This document shows positions 44,047 through 54,335 of a stretch of DNA of 64,000 nt, one piece after another. The position numbers were made by a program, and so were the translations under genes. Source of the DNA: Kriegella aquimaris (GTDB taxonomy: Bacteria > Bacteroidota > Bacteroidia > Flavobacteriales > Flavobacteriaceae). The stretch is taken from NCBI RefSeq assembly GCF_900103215.1, contig NZ_FNGV01000001.1, forward strand, positions 1,054,001 through 1,118,000. Reading direction: 5' to 3'. A model generated the notes under the pieces. The model saw nothing but the letters and a program-made list of their open reading frames with translations, did not search any database and had not been told where the DNA came from. Numbering within the stretch: position 1 is the first letter of the stretch; each line of letters begins with the position of its first letter.

Positions 44047-46440
44047 TCATCTCCTACGTTGCCCCGAAAACTCCATAGCTTCGCCTTTTCCAAAGCCATA
44101 ACTGAAGCCCAAGGCTAAAAATCTGCCACGTTGACGACGATTGTATATTTCATAGTTTGCCTGGGTAATCTGGCTTTCGCTTACTCTTGAGGCCAGCGCA
44201 TCCCTAACACTCAAATTCAAAACAGCTTTCCCTTTAAAAAGTTTCTTTCGCAAACCCATATCAAGAAAAAGGTTTTCACTAACCTCGCTTTGAACTGTTT
44301 GGTAACTTGATTGAAAATTACCGGTAGTTTCGAAATCAATATCTGCAGGTAGTTTGAACTTTGCCATCAATTTGCTGGACCACTGGTCGGCACTAAAATC
44401 AAAAGTCGTCTCATCGAAAGAACCATTACGCGTAAACTGGCTATAATTAAGGTCTCCGTTGAGGGTGAGCCAATTGGTGGGGCTGTATTTCGAATTAAAT
44501 TCAAGTCCCGTCGATCGATTCGTTCCAATGTTTAAGGGCTTAACCGTATTTACATTATTTTCAAAAGAAGACACCCGTTCGATCACATCTGTTGTATATC
44601 GCTGGTACACACCTAAATTCATCGAGGTCTTGCCTACGAAAAAGATGCTCGTTATTTCATAAGAATCAGTGAATTCTGGTAATAGATTAGGGTTACCTTG
44701 ACGAATGCTAAAATTATTCCTGATATTGAAAAATGGGTTAAGGTCCCACAATCGCGGTCTATAAATACGTTTTGAATACCCCGCTTGCAATGACAATGTC
44801 TCGCTGACCTTATACGAAGAATGCACACTAGGGAATAAATTGAAATAATTTTGATTATTGTTCTCGTTCGTATTGGTCAGCAGGGTGTTCAAGTCTGTAT
44901 CTTCTAAGCGGGCACCTGCCTTTATACCCCATTTTTCGCCTTCATAAGCCGCGGTGGTGTACAGCCCGAGTACTTTCTGGTTATATTCAAAAATATTGGT
45001 AAGCCCCGGATCGTTGACAAAATTACCACTGACCAAGTTATTCACCTCATAATCGTTACTAACATCATTGAGCACATATTGTGCCCCGGTTTCCATGGAC
45101 CATTTTTTAGAAAAGGGTCGCGTATAATCCAGTTTAAACGTAAATACAGACTCCTTGAAATCGGTCCGGGTCTTTTGAGCTGAATTCTTATCTTCCCCTG
45201 AAATGGTCGAATCTACAAAATCTGAAGATTGGTCTTTTCCAAAAAAGTTGCCCAAGGCACTGAACAGAAGCGTATGATCCTCATTACCTTGAAAATCTTT
45301 TTTGTATTGCAGTTCGTATTGTAATTTGGGGTTGGTCGCTTCGGTAACCTCATTACGGTCCCACTGCGAAGTCGTTGTGTTCGTTCCATCAAGTGCAGTA
45401 AAATTTGTCGTCGAGGGCTGGTCTTCCAGCTCTAGGGCAAAATTTCCTGAAAGTGTTAACACATTGGTCGGATTGATATAATAATCGGTTCCAAGAACAA
45501 AATTGTAATAGTTTTCATTTCGGTATTCCGTACCATTGGTAAGTATTGTGGTATTATTAATGAGGTCAACGTTTCGGTTCTCTATGTCATCTGGATATTC
45601 TCGAATTCCAACCCCGATTTGACTGAAAAGATTAAATTTTTCAGTACGTCGATTAAGGCTAATACCGACACTATGGTTTTCCGGGGCTCCAGTATTCACC
45701 GATATGGAACCATTCAACCCTTTGCGTTCTTCCTTTTTAATAACGATATTGATGATACCTGAGGTTCCCTCTGCATCATATTTTGCCGAAGGATTTGTAA
45801 TGACTTCAACTCTATCGATCATATCGGCCGTAATCGTTCCTAAGGCATTGCCCCCATCACTAGCGATTACAGAAGGTTTTCCATTAATCAGTACTTGAAC
45901 CCCTTGGCTACCGCGAAGGCTTATTTGTCCTTCGATATTCACATTGACGGAAGGCACGTTATTCAATACTTCCAAGGCACTTGCCCCGGTACTGCTGAGA
46001 TCCTTCCCGACATTGAACACCCGTTTATCTAGTTTAAATTCTGTTCTTGACTCCTCGCCCTGAACTACCACCTCTTGTAATTGCTCGGCATCTTCGGCAA
46101 GGGCAACCTTTCCCAAGTCAATAGTACTGGTTTTGGCAACGGGTTGTCCAAAGGTTCTTTTCTGAAATCCAATAAAACTAATTTCAATGTAAAAATTTGT
46201 AGCATCGGTTTCAAGGCTAAAACTACCATCATCCAAAGTGGTCGTACCCGAAATGGGCTTTTTGGTATCGTTATCAGCCACCATAACCGTAGCAAAAGCC
46301 ACGGGCTGCCCGCTAATTTCCTCTATCACAGTTCCCTTAATAGTGATACTAGACGCATTTGCATCCTGGGCCAAAATCATTTCTGTATTAAATAAAACAC
46401 AGGCAACAATAAGCGCGTAAAATGTAATTTTAGAAATCAT
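44047..46440 (-). CDS. TonB-dependent receptor family protein (outer-membrane beta-barrel type)
   Basis: 797 aa. Signal peptide (MISKITFYALIVACVLFNT..AQ), carboxypeptidase-like regulatory domain at ~33-115 (ITIKGTVIEEISGQPVAFATVMV), plug domain (FKLDKRVFNVGKDLSSTGAS; ISLRGSQGVQVLINGKPSV; VEVITNPSAKYDAEGTSGII), then a barrel. It resembles the family of receptors without a SusD partner, whose substrates are mostly unknown; some take up metals, peptides or siderophores. The C-terminal end is basic (AMEFSGQRRR) rather than aromatic, also seen in this family. Confidence 0.9.
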   Translation of the reverse strand: MISKITFYALIVACVLFNTEMILAQDANASSITIKGTVIEEISGQPVAFATVMVADNDTKKPISGTTTLDDGSFSLETDATNFYIEISFIGFQKRTFGQPVAKTSTIDLGKVALAEDAEQLQEVVVQGEESRTEFKLDKRVFNVGKDLSSTGASALEVLNNVPSVNVNIEGQISLRGSQGVQVLINGKPSVIASDGGNALGTITADMIDRVEVITNPSAKYDAEGTSGIINIVIKKEERKGLNGSISVNTGAPENHSVGISLNRRTEKFNLFSQIGVGIREYPDDIENRNVDLINNTTILTNGTEYRNENYYNFVLGTDYYINPTNVLTLSGNFALELEDQPSTTNFTALDGTNTTTSQWDRNEVTEATNPKLQYELQYKKDFQGNEDHTLLFSALGNFFGKDQSSDFVDSTISGEDKNSAQKTRTDFKESVFTFKLDYTRPFSKKWSMETGAQYVLNDVSNDYEVNNLVSGNFVNDPGLTNIFEYNQKVLGLYTTAAYEGEKWGIKAGARLEDTDLNTLLTNTNENNNQNYFNLFPSVHSSYKVSETLSLQAGYSKRIYRPRLWDLNPFFNIRNNFSIRQGNPNLLPEFTDSYEITSIFFVGKTSMNLGVYQRYTTDVIERVSSFENNVNTVKPLNIGTNRSTGLEFNSKYSPTNWLTLNGDLNYSQFTRNGSFDETTFDFSADQWSSKLMAKFKLPADIDFETTGNFQSSYQTVQSEVSENLFLDMGLRKKLFKGKAVLNLSVRDALASRVSESQITQANYEIYNRRQRGRFLALGFSYGFGKGEAMEFSGQRRR

Positions 46441-46703
46441 AGGTTTTAAATAATTTTCATATCAAATATTTACCTTTCAAATAAAAGAGGGCTTCAATTT
46501 TCTGTCAACGACAAAAATAATGTTGTGAACGGCAAGTATTCAAAAAATGTTGCACACTACCTGTCCGTTCCATAGAAATTCAGGTAACCCTATTTGTTTA
46601 AAATCATAGAATTCTAGACAAATAAAATGGTTTTTCAAGAATTAATGGTCGGTAGTTATTCGAAGAATATGGTATTGTTAAATGTATTGTACCAAATTTA
46701 AGA

Positions 46704-47579
46704 TCAGCTTAGATTTTTCTTGAAAAAATCAATGGTACGTTGCCACGCCAATTCTGCTGCTTCTTTATCATAACGAGGCGTAGTATCATTATGAAAACCA
46801 TGATTTACGTCGGGGTAAATAAAAGCCTCGTATTCTTTATTATTCGCCTTTAAAGCGGCCTCATAATCTGGCCAGCCTTCATTGACCCTTTTATCCAATC
46901 CCGCAAAATGAAGCATCAATGGCGCGTTTATTTTCTCAATATGCTCGGTTGGTTGCCCTCCATAAAATGGAACGGCTGCAGATAAATCAGAAACTTTGAC
47001 CGCCATCATATTAGAAATCCAACCTCCAAAACAGAACCCGACAACGCCCACTTTACCACTACATTCCGGATGTTTCTTGAGGTATTCAAAAGCGGTAATA
47101 AAATCTTCCAACATTTCATCACGATCCCGCTCCTTTTGCAAGGATCTACCATCATCATCGTTTCCCGGATAACCTCCCAACGGAGAAAGCGCATCTGGAG
47201 CCAAGGAAATAAATTCGGCTAAACCAGCTCTTCGCCCAACATCTTCGATATAGGGGTTTAGTCCGCGGTTTTCATGTACCACAACAATACCGGGCAATTT
47301 GCCTTTGGCATCTATTGGTCGCGAAAGTAACCCCTTGATTTCTCCACCGCCTTTCGATGAATTATACGTAATGAATTCTGATTTCAGTCGTGGATCTTCC
47401 CTTTCAATTTGAATATGTCCTTGATAATCCGGCGAAATAAAGCTAAGCAATGACGCCACGGTCAGTCCTCCAATAGCATAGACTGACAACTTATCGAGAA
47501 ACTGCCTTCGATTGATCCGACTATGGGCATAATCATCGTAAAGATCAAATACTTCCTGTTTGATATCTTCCTTTTTCAT
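46704..47579 (-). CDS. dienelactone hydrolase-family alpha/beta hydrolase, probably Tat-exported
   Basis: 291 aa. Residues 23-45 (NRRQFLDKLSVYAIGGLTV) form a twin-arginine-type leader after a short cytoplasmic helix. The hydrolase domain has the dienelactone-hydrolase triad: C183 in VGFCFGGW, D229 in GLDKRV and H260 in NHGFHND. HENRGLNPYIEDVGRR is another family block. The Cys nucleophile supports this family over ordinary esterases. Natural substrate unknown; no aromatic-degradation genes lie near. Confidence 0.9.
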   Translation of the reverse strand: MKKEDIKQEVFDLYDDYAHSRINRRQFLDKLSVYAIGGLTVASLLSFISPDYQGHIQIEREDPRLKSEFITYNSSKGGGEIKGLLSRPIDAKGKLPGIVVVHENRGLNPYIEDVGRRAGLAEFISLAPDALSPLGGYPGNDDDGRSLQKERDRDEMLEDFITAFEYLKKHPECSGKVGVVGFCFGGWISNMMAVKVSDLSAAVPFYGGQPTEHIEKINAPLMLHFAGLDKRVNEGWPDYEAALKANNKEYEAFIYPDVNHGFHNDTTPRYDKEAAELAWQRTIDFFKKNLS

Positions 47580-47910
47580 AATGTATCGTAGCGTATAGGG
47601 TTCGTAATTTATTAAGACGGAGACTCGTTTAAAATCAAATGTTCACCACCACTAAAGTTATATCTATATTAATGAAAAATTCATAAGTGATAGAAATTAA
47701 TCCCTAAACGACCATTATGACTACCTCAACGACAAGGGTTTACATCTTTTTTTCCGCATACTGCAAACTACCTACAACTATACGGAAGATAGCGTTCGTA
47801 TTCCTATAAATCACTCACTATAAATATATTAAAAATGTCGTTTGCCCTTAGAAATGTGTCGATTAGGGGTTTTGGGGATTCTACTCGAATCAAAAGTGTA
47901 ATTTTGGATT
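47580..47910. promoter_or_regulatory. divergent promoter region
   Basis: 331 bp between the hydrolase and the LytS-type kinase genes, AT-rich. It must hold both promoters. Nothing specific identified. Confidence 0.35.
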
Positions 47911-48939
47911 ATGTTTCAATATTTCAAAGACCTAAGCAGTGTTTCAAAAGAGGTATTCTTTCAGGTACTTCTTCATGTGGTCTTGTTTCTTTTTTTTTCA
48001 TTTGACAAGCATAGTCCAGCGATTGAATTCCATCAGGTGATTTTCTTCGCTAATTATGCACTAGGCGCCTTTATCATCAACTATTTTCTTTTGCCCCGCT
48101 TCTACTACCGAAAAAAATATGCTTCCTTTTTTATAGGCTTGGCCATTGTTATCGCAGGTATTATTTGTATTGAGGAATTTATACTCGAAAAAATTTATTT
48201 CCCTGACACTAGAGGCAAATATTTTCATGGGGTCTTTTATAGTGTTTTGGATGTCATGCCAATCATTACGATTCTTTGTGGATTCAAATTTGCTTGGGAC
48301 GCTTCAAAAAAACAGCATGAGGTAGACGAGTTGAGGGCCTCGGTAAAAGATAGTGAGCTGCAGTTTTTAAAATCACAGATCAATCCGCATTTCTTGTTCA
48401 ACAACTTGAACAACCTCTATTCCTATGCCATCGACAATTCGCCAAAGACACCCTCCATTATTTTAGAACTTTCTTCGGTCTTACGCTATATGCTGTACGA
48501 TTGTAAGGAAGATTTTGTACCGTTAACCAAAGAAGTGGAACATTTAAAAAACTTTACCCAATTAAGCGAATTACAGATTGAAGATCGAGGTCAAGTAACT
48601 TTTAAAACAGAGAATATTGGAAGCGAACATCAAATTGCCCCCCTTATTTTGATGGTATTCATCGAAAATGCATTTAAACATAGTACCGCAAGTCAATCAG
48701 AAGACATTGAGATTGCTATCGCCATTCACGTTAATGAGGAAGGAAAGCTTCATTTTAGCTGTCGCAATTCTTTTCGACCTGCAACCAATACCGATGATTT
48801 GTCGCATGGTATTGGACTACTTAATGTAAAAAAACGATTGGAAATTATTTACCCCGAAGCCCACGAACTTGTAATTCAAGAAACTGATACGTTGTTTATG
48901 GTGCAACTTGAAATACAATTAAAATCAGGAATGGAATGA
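47911..48939 (+). CDS. LytS-type sensor histidine kinase
   Basis: 342 aa. Four predicted membrane helices fill residues ~15-130. A coiled coil leads to the His_kinase domain with phospho-His H160 in SQINPHFLFNNLNNLYSY. The ATPase region carries LILMVFIENAFKHS and SHGIGLLNVKKRLEI. No extracellular sensor domain, so the signal is probably perceived in the membrane. The stop overlaps the start of the LytTR regulator (ATGA). Confidence 0.95.
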   Translation: MFQYFKDLSSVSKEVFFQVLLHVVLFLFFSFDKHSPAIEFHQVIFFANYALGAFIINYFLLPRFYYRKKYASFFIGLAIVIAGIICIEEFILEKIYFPDTRGKYFHGVFYSVLDVMPIITILCGFKFAWDASKKQHEVDELRASVKDSELQFLKSQINPHFLFNNLNNLYSYAIDNSPKTPSIILELSSVLRYMLYDCKEDFVPLTKEVEHLKNFTQLSELQIEDRGQVTFKTENIGSEHQIAPLILMVFIENAFKHSTASQSEDIEIAIAIHVNEEGKLHFSCRNSFRPATNTDDLSHGIGLLNVKKRLEIIYPEAHELVIQETDTLFMVQLEIQLKSGME

Positions 48940-49625
48940 TACAATGCATCATTATCGAAGACCAACCCCCTGCACAGCGTGTATTACAAAAATTCATTGG
49001 AGATATAGGCAATATGGAGCTAAAAGGTGTTTTTGCAGATGCTCTGAAGGCCATGGATTTTTTGAAGACGGAAACTGTTGACCTGATTTTCCTCGACATC
49101 CACCTACCTAAAATATCAGGTATTGAATTTTTGAAGGCATTACCGGTTAAACGTCATGTAATCTTAACCACTGCTTTTTCCGATTATGCACTGGAAAGTT
49201 ATGAATACCAAGTGGTCGACTATCTACTGAAGCCCTTCTCATTCGAGCGTTTTGTAAAAGCCGTAGGCAAGGTGCCTATCGACCAAAATCAAACCTTGAC
49301 ATCAGAGGCAAACCCTGAGATACTTTTCGTCAAATCTGGGTACGAGCACTTAAAAATCAACGTGCACGATATTCGGTTTATACAATCGGAAGCGGATTAC
49401 ACTGAAATTTATACGAAAGACAAAAAGCACCTGACCTCACATTCATTACGTCATTGGCTACAAACTTTGAACGAGAGCCAATTTGTACAGATTCATAAAT
49501 CGTTCATCGTAAATACACATAGCATCGTTAAAGTATCGGGCAACCGTATTTATTTCGATCAAGAAATGCACGTACCTATCGGAAGGGCTTACAAAGAGGC
49601 CTTTGCTTCTCGATATTTGAAATAA
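48936..49625 (+). CDS. LytTR-family response regulator, partner of the LytS-type kinase
   Basis: 229 aa. Receiver ~1-118 with phospho-acceptor D54 in FLDIHLPKISG, and LytTR domain ~130-229 (ILFVKSGYEHLKINVHDIRF; VQIHKSFIVNTHSI; VPIGRAYKEAF). The 4-bp overlap with the kinase gene shows translational coupling. This is a second LytTR system in the window, organised differently from the HPt-linked one. Confidence 0.95.
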   Translation: MIQCIIIEDQPPAQRVLQKFIGDIGNMELKGVFADALKAMDFLKTETVDLIFLDIHLPKISGIEFLKALPVKRHVILTTAFSDYALESYEYQVVDYLLKPFSFERFVKAVGKVPIDQNQTLTSEANPEILFVKSGYEHLKINVHDIRFIQSEADYTEIYTKDKKHLTSHSLRHWLQTLNESQFVQIHKSFIVNTHSIVKVSGNRIYFDQEMHVPIGRAYKEAFASRYLK

Positions 49626-49774
49626 CCTTTTCTATGGTTTATTCTCCAAATTATGAATTTGTATCTCAAAAACCTGATTGTATCGCACCATCCCTTACCC
49701 AAATAATACCTGTTCCGCACCTTGCCGGGCATCAATTGTAAAACCAAAAAAGTTTTAATAACTTTAAAATAAAA

Positions 49775-50002
49775 ATGAAAAATACTGCTATGTTTTGGGT
49801 GATGGCCACCACTTTAGTATTGGTAACCGTAACAATAATGGCTCTAATGAATCTTCCTTTTAACTGGGTGTTCTATGTTACCATATTGGGGCAACTAATG
49901 ATTGTTTATATGGTCTATAAAGTTTTGACAGATAATTACAAGACCAGCAAAACCTTTGAGCACTTTTACAATGATTACCCGATACAATCAAGAATCAATT
50001 AA
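49775..50002 (+). CDS. small two-helix membrane protein
   Basis: 75 aa. Two hydrophobic helices at ~5-26 and ~30-50 (MFWVMATTLVLVTVTIMALM; VFYVTILGQLMIVYMVYKVL) and a polar tail ending YPIQSRIN. Unknown function. It overlaps the 3' end of the convergent Usp gene by 15 bp. Confidence 0.7.
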   Translation: MKNTAMFWVMATTLVLVTVTIMALMNLPFNWVFYVTILGQLMIVYMVYKVLTDNYKTSKTFEHFYNDYPIQSRIN

Positions 50003-50893
50003 AAACTGATCTTCTTTTCTATTCTTTTTTCTTGATGGAGCTTCCATGCCCAATTCGGGAATGACCAAAAATGGAATCTGCGTATGAAAGGCCACCCGCT
50101 TTATGACCAGTTCACGGGTCATAAGCTCGACATAACTATGTTGATAGTTCAGCATTGCCAAGAGATGTATGTCCAGTTCTTTAGAAAATACCTCTAACGT
50201 TTTTGATACCGAGCTCAATTCCGAAACCGTATGCACATAATGCTCTATATCTTTCAAATACTTCCGCAACATATTCAAATTAAAAAGTTGAAGCTCTGTC
50301 AGGGCCTTTATTTCGTATTGTACATGAACAATACGTATAACGGCGTTAAAAGTTTTCGCCATTTCAATCAAAGGTTCAAGTTCTGACGCGGTATAGAAGC
50401 GATTAAAATCGGTGGCAAATGCAATTTCCGAAGGTCTTTCAAACTCATAATGCTGCGGTATTGCCAAAACGGGGCAATTTTTAATTGACTTAATTATTCG
50501 TACGGTATTACTACCCATAAAAACCTCGTCAAAGCTCGAAGCACCTTTGGTACCGGTTATAACCAAATCGATGTTTTCTGCGGCCACTATCTCTTTTACT
50601 TGGTCCACCAAAAGACTAAAAGAAGAAATATTCTTGAAGCTATGGTTCGGATTGTCATGCGCTTCTTTGATGCGTTTCACTATCGCTTGCAACCCATTGA
50701 TTGAATTGTTGTGCGTTGCATCTACCACACCATTCTGAATAGATGATGCCATAAATCGACTATTTGCAATACTTGGGGTATACGTGTTGAGTAAATGAAA
50801 AACACATTTCTCATCTTTAAACAAGGCGAGTGCGTAGTTAATAGCATTCCATGCATTTTCAGAAAAATCGGTGGGAATCAAGATATTTTTCAT
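49988..50893 (-). CDS. universal stress protein, two Usp domains
   Basis: 301 aa from MKNILIPTDFSENAW; the 12 upstream in-frame residues are not family-like. First Usp domain ~1-147, with VITGTKGASSFDEVFMGSNTVRI close to the ATP-binding motif. The second domain (~150-290) lacks a clear GxxGxxxxS. A Crp/Fnr-type palindrome lies 56 nt upstream of the start with the same spacing to a -7-like box as at ccoI and ccoS, suggesting low-oxygen induction. Confidence 0.9.
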   Translation of the reverse strand: MKNILIPTDFSENAWNAINYALALFKDEKCVFHLLNTYTPSIANSRFMASSIQNGVVDATHNNSINGLQAIVKRIKEAHDNPNHSFKNISSFSLLVDQVKEIVAAENIDLVITGTKGASSFDEVFMGSNTVRIIKSIKNCPVLAIPQHYEFERPSEIAFATDFNRFYTASELEPLIEMAKTFNAVIRIVHVQYEIKALTELQLFNLNMLRKYLKDIEHYVHTVSELSSVSKTLEVFSKELDIHLLAMLNYQHSYVELMTRELVIKRVAFHTQIPFLVIPELGMEAPSRKKNRKEDQFLIDS

Positions 50894-50917
50894 AAACGGT
50901 AATTCAGACTTAAAATG

Positions 50918-50960
50918 TAAAACTATCAAATGCCATTCTCTGAAACTATGACATATATCA
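50918..50960 (-). promoter_or_regulatory. Crp/Fnr-type operator and -7-like element upstream of usp
   Basis: On the minus strand TGATATATGTCA (50949-50960) fits TGA-N6-TCA. It is followed after exactly 23 nt by TAGTTTTA (50918-50925), one mismatch from TAnnTTTG. The same spacing occurs upstream of ccoI and ccoS. Confidence 0.7.
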
Positions 50961-51105
50961 GCTTTTCAAAGCGGCTATTGAACCTTACCAAAAGGTTAAA
51001 ACGGTTTTTGATTGTTGATATTTATACCGTTCAGTTTTTGAAAAGAAGACCATAAAAGCAAGATTTCCAAGAGTGTGCGAACCATCATGATTTAAATTAT
51101 TTCTT

Positions 51106-51807
51106 CTAGTATCCTTCCGCTAAATCTCGAAGTCCCTTTTCATTGACAATACCCATTTTCTTGCCATAATTTTTCAACAATCCCTTCTTTTTGAACTCCG
51201 AAATTATTCGAATACACGATTCCGTAGCCGTGCCGACAACATTGGCAATATCATCACGGGAGAGTGTTAAAAGCAAAAATCCATTTTCATCTTCCCCAAA
51301 ATTATTTTTCAAATACAAAAATGCGGCCGCAACCCGCTGTTTTACAGTTTTTTGTGACATATTCACAATAACATCATCAGCTTCCTTAAGGTCGTGTGCC
51401 ATGTGTCGCAGCACCTCCATCGTAAAGTTCGGATTTGTATTTAAGGTGCTAACAATAATTTCTTTAGGTATAAAGCACACCTCCATATCATTCAAGGCCG
51501 TGGCACTCAAATTTGACAACTCTTCAGCGATTACCGAACGCTGCCCGATAACCATGCCTTTTGCTGCTAATTTTACCGTTTGGTCCTTTCCGTTCGCACT
51601 CAGTTTTGAAAGTTTTGAAACGCCGTTACGCACGCAAAAAACACCTTTAAGGGTTTCTCCTTCTTCAAAAATCGTTTCTCCTTTTTTTACCGTTTTGGAA
51701 GTTTTACTCTGAGAGACCTTTTTTAATTCTTCTTTGCTCATCGCACGTAGCGAATTGAATTGCCTAACTATACATTGCTCACATTGCGATTCAATTCCAT
51801 TTTCCAT
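51106..51807 (-). CDS. Crp/Fnr-family transcriptional regulator
   Basis: 233 aa from MENGIESQCEQC; an earlier Met adds 8 residues. Cyclic-nucleotide-like domain ~25-150 (FEEGETLKGVFCVRNGVSKLSK), dimer helix, and helix-turn-helix at ~185-215 (LSRDDIANVVGTATESCIRII). The N-terminal Cys pair (CEQC) recalls FNR, but a full four-Cys Fe-S set is not evident. It is divergent from ccoI and next to three sites with its expected palindrome, so it is the probable regulator of this respiratory cluster. Confidence 0.92.
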   Translation of the reverse strand: MENGIESQCEQCIVRQFNSLRAMSKEELKKVSQSKTSKTVKKGETIFEEGETLKGVFCVRNGVSKLSKLSANGKDQTVKLAAKGMVIGQRSVIAEELSNLSATALNDMEVCFIPKEIIVSTLNTNPNFTMEVLRHMAHDLKEADDVIVNMSQKTVKQRVAAAFLYLKNNFGEDENGFLLLTLSRDDIANVVGTATESCIRIISEFKKKGLLKNYGKKMGIVNEKGLRDLAEGY

Positions 51808-51856
51808 ATATTCAGCTTTTACCTGGAGCACAAAGTTAAGGGCTCACTAAATATTC

Positions 51857-51904
51857 TAATATGATATAAGTCATATTATAAGAGCCACTACTATACGAAC
51901 TTTG
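51857..51904 (+). promoter_or_regulatory. Crp/Fnr-type operator and -7-like element upstream of ccoI
   Basis: TAATATGA-tataag-TCATATTA (51857-51878) is a perfect 8+8 bp palindrome with the TGA-N6-TCA core. After exactly 23 nt comes GAACTTTG (51897-51904), matching the TTTG of the -7 consensus. It sits between the regulator gene and ccoI and could serve both. Confidence 0.8.
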
Positions 51905-51927
51905 CAATAGGTATAGGTAAATGTTTT

Positions 51928-54324
51928 ATGGATAGGATCAACTGTTATCATTGTGGTGATGATTGTGGCAATGCTGCCATTTCTTTCGATTCGAAAAATT
52001 TCTGTTGTAACGGTTGTAAGACCGTCTATGAAATATTTTCAAGCAATGACCTGTCTTATTATTATGACTTACAATCGGCAGCAGGCACTACCCCTAAAGT
52101 CGTTGAAAGCAAATACGATTTTCTTGATACCTCAACCATAGTTCAAAGGTTGACCGAATTCAACGACGGCAATCTGCAAATTGTCAACCTTTATATTCCG
52201 AGTATTCATTGCAGTTCCTGTATTTGGGTATTAGAGAACTTGAACAAACTTAACCCCGCGATTACCAGCTCACAAGTCGATTTTCCTAAGAAAACAGTAC
52301 GAATCACTTATGCATCCGATACCATTTCTTTAAAGGCATTGGTTGTTCTTCTGGCTCGTATAGGCTATGAACCCAATATCTCGTTAGCCGATTATGACAA
52401 TAAAGAAAAGAAAACGGACCGTAGCCTTATTTACAAATTGGGAGTTGCCGGTTTTGCCTTTGGCAATGTTATGTTTCTTTCTTTTCCCGAATATTTTGAC
52501 TTGGCCACTAGCAAGTCAGACGGAGGAGAATTCTGGCTGAACCAGTATCAGAATGTGTTCCGTTGGTTGATGTTTATCTTTTCGTTACCCGTAGTTTTTT
52601 ATGCGGGGCGTGATTATTTTATTTCAGCCGTCAAAGGTTTACGCAGTAAATTTTTAAATATAGATGTACCGATCGCCCTGGGGATTTCAGTATTATTTTT
52701 AAGAAGTACCATTGAAATCATCTTCGACTGGGGACCGGGATTCTTCGATTCTTTGACCGGGCTGGTGTTTTTTCTACTACTTGGAAAATTCTTTCAGCAG
52801 AAAACATATTCTTTTCTGTCTTTTGAAAGAGATTACAAATCGTATTTTCCCATTGCCGTTACCCGAGTTTTATCTGGAGGAAAGGAAGAAAGTATTCAAG
52901 TACACAATCTGAAAAAAGGCGACCGATTATTGATTAGAAATGAAGAACTCATCCCCGTGGATGGAATTCTTATTCGCGGTAATGCACGAATCGACTATAG
53001 TTTCGTGACCGGGGAATCTGAGCCCGTACATAAGCAATCTGGGGATAAGATTTTCGCAGGTGGCAAGCAATTGAACGACGCGATCGAAATCGAGACCTTA
53101 AAATCGGTTTCCCAGTCATATCTCACCCAATTATGGAGTAATGCTATTTTTCAAGACGACAAATCTACCAAGTTTCAATCGCTCACCGATAGTATCGGAA
53201 AACGTTTTACCATTTCAGTTTTGTCAATCGCTTTTGCAGCAGCCGCATATTGGCTCTTTTATGATAGCAGCAAAGCGTTGAATGTTTTTACCGCAGTTTT
53301 GATTATCGCCTGTCCGTGTGCTATTGCACTGGCATCTCCCTTTACTTTGGGAAATATGCTCCGTATTTTCGGAAGAAAGAAATTCTACCTAAAAAATACG
53401 CAGACCATTGAACAACTCGCACAAGTCGATACCGCCATTTTTGATAAAACCGGCACCATTACAACAGCTCAAAAAAGTACGGCAAGCTACGAGGGGATGC
53501 CCCTAACATCAGACGAGGAGTCTCTTTTGAAAAATACCCTAAGGGCGTCGAACCATCCTCTGAGCCGAACGTTGTACAATATGTTGGCGGAGCAAGATAT
53601 AATTACTTTAGACGAGTACGAAGAACATTTGGGCAAAGGTGTTGAAGGCAGTATCGACGGCGAACATATTAAAATAGGCTCCGCCGATTTCACGGGTTAT
53701 CATCAAGATTCCGCAGCCTTGAATACATCCGTTCATATCAACAGCAACAATACCTATAAGGGCAAATATGTGTTTCATAACGAGTATCGGGATGGAATTT
53801 CTGAAGTCTTCAAAAATATGTCGGAAACCCTGCAACTTGCCATTCTTTCAGGCGATAATGAAGGGGAAAAACCACGTTTAGAGCAGTTGTTACCAAAACT
53901 TACTCCTTTGTTTTTCAATCAAAAACCCGAAAACAAGCTTGAATTTATCAAAGAGTTACAAAATCAGGGCAAAAAAGTTATGATGGTCGGCGACGGTTTG
54001 AACGATGCGGGAGCATTGGCCCAAAGCGATGTGGGTATAGCCATTTCAGAAAACGTAAATGTGTTCTCCCCAGCCTGTGATGGAATCTTAGATGCCACAA
54101 AATTCAAATGGTTGTATCAATATATCTTGGCCTCAAAAAAAGCAATCAAAATTGTAAAGTTGAGTTTTATGCTATCGCTTTTATATAACGTAGTCGGGCT
54201 CTATTTTGCCGTAACAGGACAGTTGCAACCGGTAATTGCCGCAATCTTGATGCCATTGAGTTCTATTAGCATTGTCATCTTTACAACGGTGATGACAAAT
54301 ATTTTAGGAAGAAAGTTGAAATAA
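51928..54324 (+). CDS. ccoI: copper-translocating P-type ATPase for cbb3 oxidase assembly
   Basis: 798 aa. The N-terminal Cys-rich metal-binding segment (CYHCGDDCG; FCCNGCKTVYEIF) is typical of the CcoI/FixI group, followed by a heavy-metal-associated domain with CSSC. Eight membrane helices; the ion motif is CPC in IIACPCAIAL. Phosphorylation Asp is in FDKTGTIT, actuator in VTGESEPV, and hinge in MMVGDGLNDAGAL. It exports copper used in maturing the CcoN active site. First gene of the oxidase cluster. Confidence 0.96.
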   Translation: MDRINCYHCGDDCGNAAISFDSKNFCCNGCKTVYEIFSSNDLSYYYDLQSAAGTTPKVVESKYDFLDTSTIVQRLTEFNDGNLQIVNLYIPSIHCSSCIWVLENLNKLNPAITSSQVDFPKKTVRITYASDTISLKALVVLLARIGYEPNISLADYDNKEKKTDRSLIYKLGVAGFAFGNVMFLSFPEYFDLATSKSDGGEFWLNQYQNVFRWLMFIFSLPVVFYAGRDYFISAVKGLRSKFLNIDVPIALGISVLFLRSTIEIIFDWGPGFFDSLTGLVFFLLLGKFFQQKTYSFLSFERDYKSYFPIAVTRVLSGGKEESIQVHNLKKGDRLLIRNEELIPVDGILIRGNARIDYSFVTGESEPVHKQSGDKIFAGGKQLNDAIEIETLKSVSQSYLTQLWSNAIFQDDKSTKFQSLTDSIGKRFTISVLSIAFAAAAYWLFYDSSKALNVFTAVLIIACPCAIALASPFTLGNMLRIFGRKKFYLKNTQTIEQLAQVDTAIFDKTGTITTAQKSTASYEGMPLTSDEESLLKNTLRASNHPLSRTLYNMLAEQDIITLDEYEEHLGKGVEGSIDGEHIKIGSADFTGYHQDSAALNTSVHINSNNTYKGKYVFHNEYRDGISEVFKNMSETLQLAILSGDNEGEKPRLEQLLPKLTPLFFNQKPENKLEFIKELQNQGKKVMMVGDGLNDAGALAQSDVGIAISENVNVFSPACDGILDATKFKWLYQYILASKKAIKIVKLSFMLSLLYNVVGLYFAVTGQLQPVIAAILMPLSSISIVIFTTVMTNILGRKLK

Positions 54325-54335
54325 AAAAAAGAAAC

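Noticed and set aside
51106-51807. Calling the Crp/Fnr regulator a true oxygen-sensing FNR
   Set aside because: Only a CEQC pair is visible at the N-terminus; the full Cys ligand set for a [4Fe-4S] cluster is not evident.
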